Shown here in pieces: positions 5,765 through 6,646 of a stretch of 6,646 nt of DNA. The stretch lies in NCBI GenBank assembly GCA_043743785.1, contig JAYTVW010000044.1:1-6646 (forward strand). The letters run 5' to 3'. A program made the translations under genes and the position numbers. Numbering within the stretch: position 1 is the first letter of the stretch; the number at the start of each line of letters is the position of its first letter. The notes beneath the pieces are model-generated. The model ran no database searches and was not told the origin of the DNA. It was given only the letters and a program-made list of their open reading frames with translations. This DNA is from JAQTNA01 sp043743785. GTDB lineage: Bacteria > Pseudomonadota > Gammaproteobacteria > Burkholderiales > Rhodocyclaceae.

Positions 5765-5872
5765 TTCCAATCGTTCTTCGATATCTTCACAGCCTCTCAG
5801 CCTTCGGCAAGCAGGCAACCCCGATGGCCATCCAGACCGCAGGAACCGGCTTCCTGGCGATAAAACTGCCTT

Positions 5873-5909
5873 GACATGACGTACCTGCTGACGCCCGATG
5901 CGTCATGTC
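5873..5909. repeat. Perfect 9-bp inverted repeat GACATGACG/CGTCATGTC
   Basis: GACATGACG (5873-5881) and CGTCATGTC (5901-5909) are perfect reverse complements with a 19-base spacer. The repeat sits just before the 21-bp array. It could be a hairpin or a protein-binding pair; nothing in the sequence decides. Confidence 0.6.
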
Positions 5910-5921
5910 GCCCGGCGCGGA

Positions 5922-5940
5922 GTGAGTTTGCCAAACTCAC
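5922..5940. repeat. Perfect palindrome GTGAGTTTG-C-CAAACTCAC
   Basis: Nine-base arms flank a single C. The right arm is the start of the first 21-bp repeat unit. CAAACTCAC recurs in the last unit (6059-6067), and GTGAGTTTG recurs at 6197-6205. The array is therefore bracketed by the same nine-base word in both orientations. Confidence 0.65.
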
Positions 5941-6075
5941 GCGTGCCCCTGATGCACTCACGACTGAACCATGGCAACACCACTCGCGATACCGGTGAAC
6001 TCACGGGTGGCCCCACCAACCCCACGAGTGGTTTCACCAACCCCACGAGTGCGATCGACAAACTCACGCCGAAAA
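5928..6075. repeat. Seven-unit degenerate 21-bp tandem array
   Basis: Units start at 5928, 5949, 5970, 5992, 6013, 6034 and 6055. All are 21 bp except the third, which spans 22. The shared core at offset 7 is ACTCACG or CCCCACG, with acg registers at 5939, 5960, 6003, 6024, 6045 and 6066. The fifth and sixth units are nearly identical (CACCAACCCCACGAGTG). Twenty-one base pairs equals two DNA turns or seven codons. The indel in the third unit breaks any single reading frame, which favours a non-coding array or a decayed heptapeptide-repeat gene. Confidence 0.75.
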
Positions 6076-6114
6076 TTGCCGGCACACGCCCCAGAACAAG
6101 AAATAAGCAAACGG

Positions 6115-6149
6115 GGTCTTGTCTTTTGCCTCGAGCAAAAGACAAGACC
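6115..6149. repeat. Perfect 15-bp-stem hairpin
   Basis: The arm GGTCTTGTCTTTTGC (6115-6129) pairs without mismatch with 6135-6149 (GCAAAAGACAAGACC) around a CTCGA loop. No T-run follows on either strand. A stem this long and exact is unlikely by chance and suggests a mobile-element end, a small structured RNA or a recombination target. Confidence 0.88.
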
Positions 6150-6189
6150 TGAAAATCATCTAGCCGGCCTCCCACCGCCGAGGAGGCGG

Positions 6190-6221
6190 GGTTAAAGTGA
6201 GTTTGCGAAGCTGCTTTAACC
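6190..6221. repeat. 8-bp hairpin GGTTAAAG/CTTTAACC
   Basis: GGTTAAAG (6190-6197) pairs perfectly with CTTTAACC (6214-6221) over a 16-base loop that contains most of GTGAGTTTG, the word that also brackets the 21-bp array. Just upstream, CCGCC (6175-6179) and GGCGG (6185-6189) form a second small stem. Confidence 0.5.
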
Positions 6222-6466
6222 AGCCCCCTGTGCTTGACCCTGTGCTCCTGTGCTCGCGTGCCCCCTGTGCTCGCGGTCAGCGCCTCGTCGGATACCGGTC
6301 ACCAGGTCGGGATTTCCACCCGCTAGATTTCGCGACATTGCCTAGCCGCAACCAAGACCTGCCCCCACACACACACGTTCGTGCCCCCCAAGTTCGCAGA
6401 GGAGCCGCGAAGAAAACCTGAGAACTACCAAGCTTCCTGTGTCCCAGGATGCTGCCCGGGGATGCT

Positions 6467-6495
6467 TTGAATAGAGCTAAATTTGTAGCTATAAT
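6467..6495 (+). promoter_or_regulatory. Sigma70-type promoter of the antitoxin gene
   Basis: TTGAAT (6467-6472) and a consensus TATAAT (6490-6495) are separated by 17 bp. Transcription would start near 6502, giving a leader of under 20 bases before the antitoxin ATG at 6519. An inverted repeat, AGCTA (6475-6479) and TAGCT (6486-6490), lies in the spacer and touches the -10 box. A wider pair, AGAGC (6473-6477) and GCTCT (6498-6502), surrounds it. These are well placed for autorepression by the Phd/YefM product; the operator role is inferred. Confidence 0.75.
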
Positions 6496-6518
6496 CGGCT
6501 CTCTTAAAGGAGGCGGCC

Positions 6519-6646
6519 ATGCAATCCATACTTACCGATGCCACAGTCAGCATGTCGGAATTCAAGAAGAACCCGGCGGCTGTCCTGCGGGAAGCGAACA
6601 ATCGCCCCGTGGCGGTTTTAAACCACAACAAGCCGGCGTTCTATAT
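6519..6646 (+). CDS. Type II antitoxin, Phd/YefM family (StbD-like), 3' end cut by window edge
   Basis: The first 42 codons plus two bases are visible and open to the window end. The sequence shows the Phd/YefM N-terminal DNA-binding fold pattern: a short beta strand, V-S-M-S-E-F-K-K-N-P at residues 10-19, A-A-V-L-R-E-A at 20-26, then the strand P-V-A-V-L-N-H-N-K-P-A-F-Y at 30-42. The N-H-N-K-P-A-F-Y ending is typical of the StbD/YafN branch. Such antitoxins repress their own promoter and neutralise a toxin, usually RelE/ParE-type (StbE), encoded just downstream, here beyond the window. The start is fixed by AAGGAGG (6507-6513), five bases upstream, and by the strong promoter before it. It lies at the border of the repeat island, a common setting for toxin-antitoxin pairs. 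Confidence 0.9.
   Translation, partial: MQSILTDATVSMSEFKKNPAAVLREANNRPVAVLNHNKPAFY

Larger units (their letters stand above)
5381..6466. other. Gene-poor repeat island of about 1.1 kb
   Basis: No convincing coding sequence lies in this interval. The open frames present read through tandem repeats and hairpins, with low-complexity Pro, Arg and Ser-rich translations and no matching ribosome binding sites. The contents are several hairpins, the 28-bp tandem pair, an 8-bp triplet (5741-5764), a 21-bp array (5928-6075), and four copies of CCTGTGCT at 6227, 6239, 6247 and 6264. About 5765-5870 and 6275-6420 show nothing I can name. Confidence 0.55.

Noticed and set aside
5579..5863. Plus-strand frame starting inside the 28-bp tandem repeat
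   Set aside because: It reads through a hairpin and an 8-bp microsatellite, and shows no domain or ribosome binding site.
5928..6075. CRISPR array
   Set aside because: The units are contiguous 21-mers without unique spacers, the repeats are strongly degenerate, and no cas genes are present.
5903..6175. Minus-strand frame of 90 codons with V-G-L-V repeats
   Set aside because: The repeated words come from the 21-bp array, and unit three breaks the register. There is no ribosome binding site, so I prefer a non-coding array.
6197..6421. Plus-strand frame of 74 codons
   Set aside because: It starts within a hairpin and contains the CCTGTGCT low-complexity repeats; it has no ribosome binding site and no recognisable family.

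Overview
This 6.6-kb window looks chromosomal and comes from a GC-rich proteobacterium. Betaproteobacteria are most likely, possibly Rhodocyclales. I infer this from the ETF-QO, PhaJ and acetate-transporter protein sequences and from the style of the intergenic repeats (GC-rich CCCTTCAAGGG palindromes, GGGTGGGCAAAGCG hairpins, TTGGGGTCAGACTCG sites). No database search was possible, so the taxon is an inference.

Region 1 (about 1-4390, all on the minus strand) is a compact carbon and energy metabolism block. In transcription order it holds an acyl-CoA synthetase (4387-2750), a clear intrinsic terminator (2735-2695), electron-transfer flavoprotein:ubiquinone oxidoreductase (2654-1020), a large GC-rich inverted repeat (1006-906), a PhaJ/MaoC-type (R)-specific enoyl-CoA hydratase (874-461), and the start of an acetate uptake transporter of the GPR1/FUN34/YaaH family (390 to beyond base 1). 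Together they suggest a fatty-acid and acetate use pathway. The ligase activates acids to acyl-CoA. Acyl-CoA dehydrogenase electrons go through ETF to ETF-QO and the quinone pool. PhaJ can divert enoyl-CoA to (R)-3-hydroxyacyl-CoA for polyhydroxyalkanoate, and the transporter brings in acetate.

Region 2 (about 4390-6466) is an accessory, repeat-dense stretch with only one convincing gene. That gene is a 100-residue secreted, cysteine-rich protein (5078-5380, plus strand) built from four I-I-x-x-V-x-C repeats. On its left are degenerate copies of a GAGTCTGACCCC motif. On its right the same motif appears inverted, in two exact tandem 28-bp units. The remainder is non-coding structure: a 7-unit 21-bp tandem array, a perfect 15-bp-stem hairpin, a perfect 11-bp-stem hairpin and several smaller palindromes and short tandem repeats.

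Region 3 (6467-6646) holds a strong sigma70-type promoter, a near-perfect ribosome binding site and the first 42 codons of a Phd/YefM (StbD-like) antitoxin. This is presumably the start of a type II toxin-antitoxin pair that continues past the window.

The most interesting part is the 4.96-5.60 kb cassette: a small secreted repeat protein enclosed by inverted arrays of a motif I associate with REP/RAYT-type mobile sequences. No transposase gene is present in the window.
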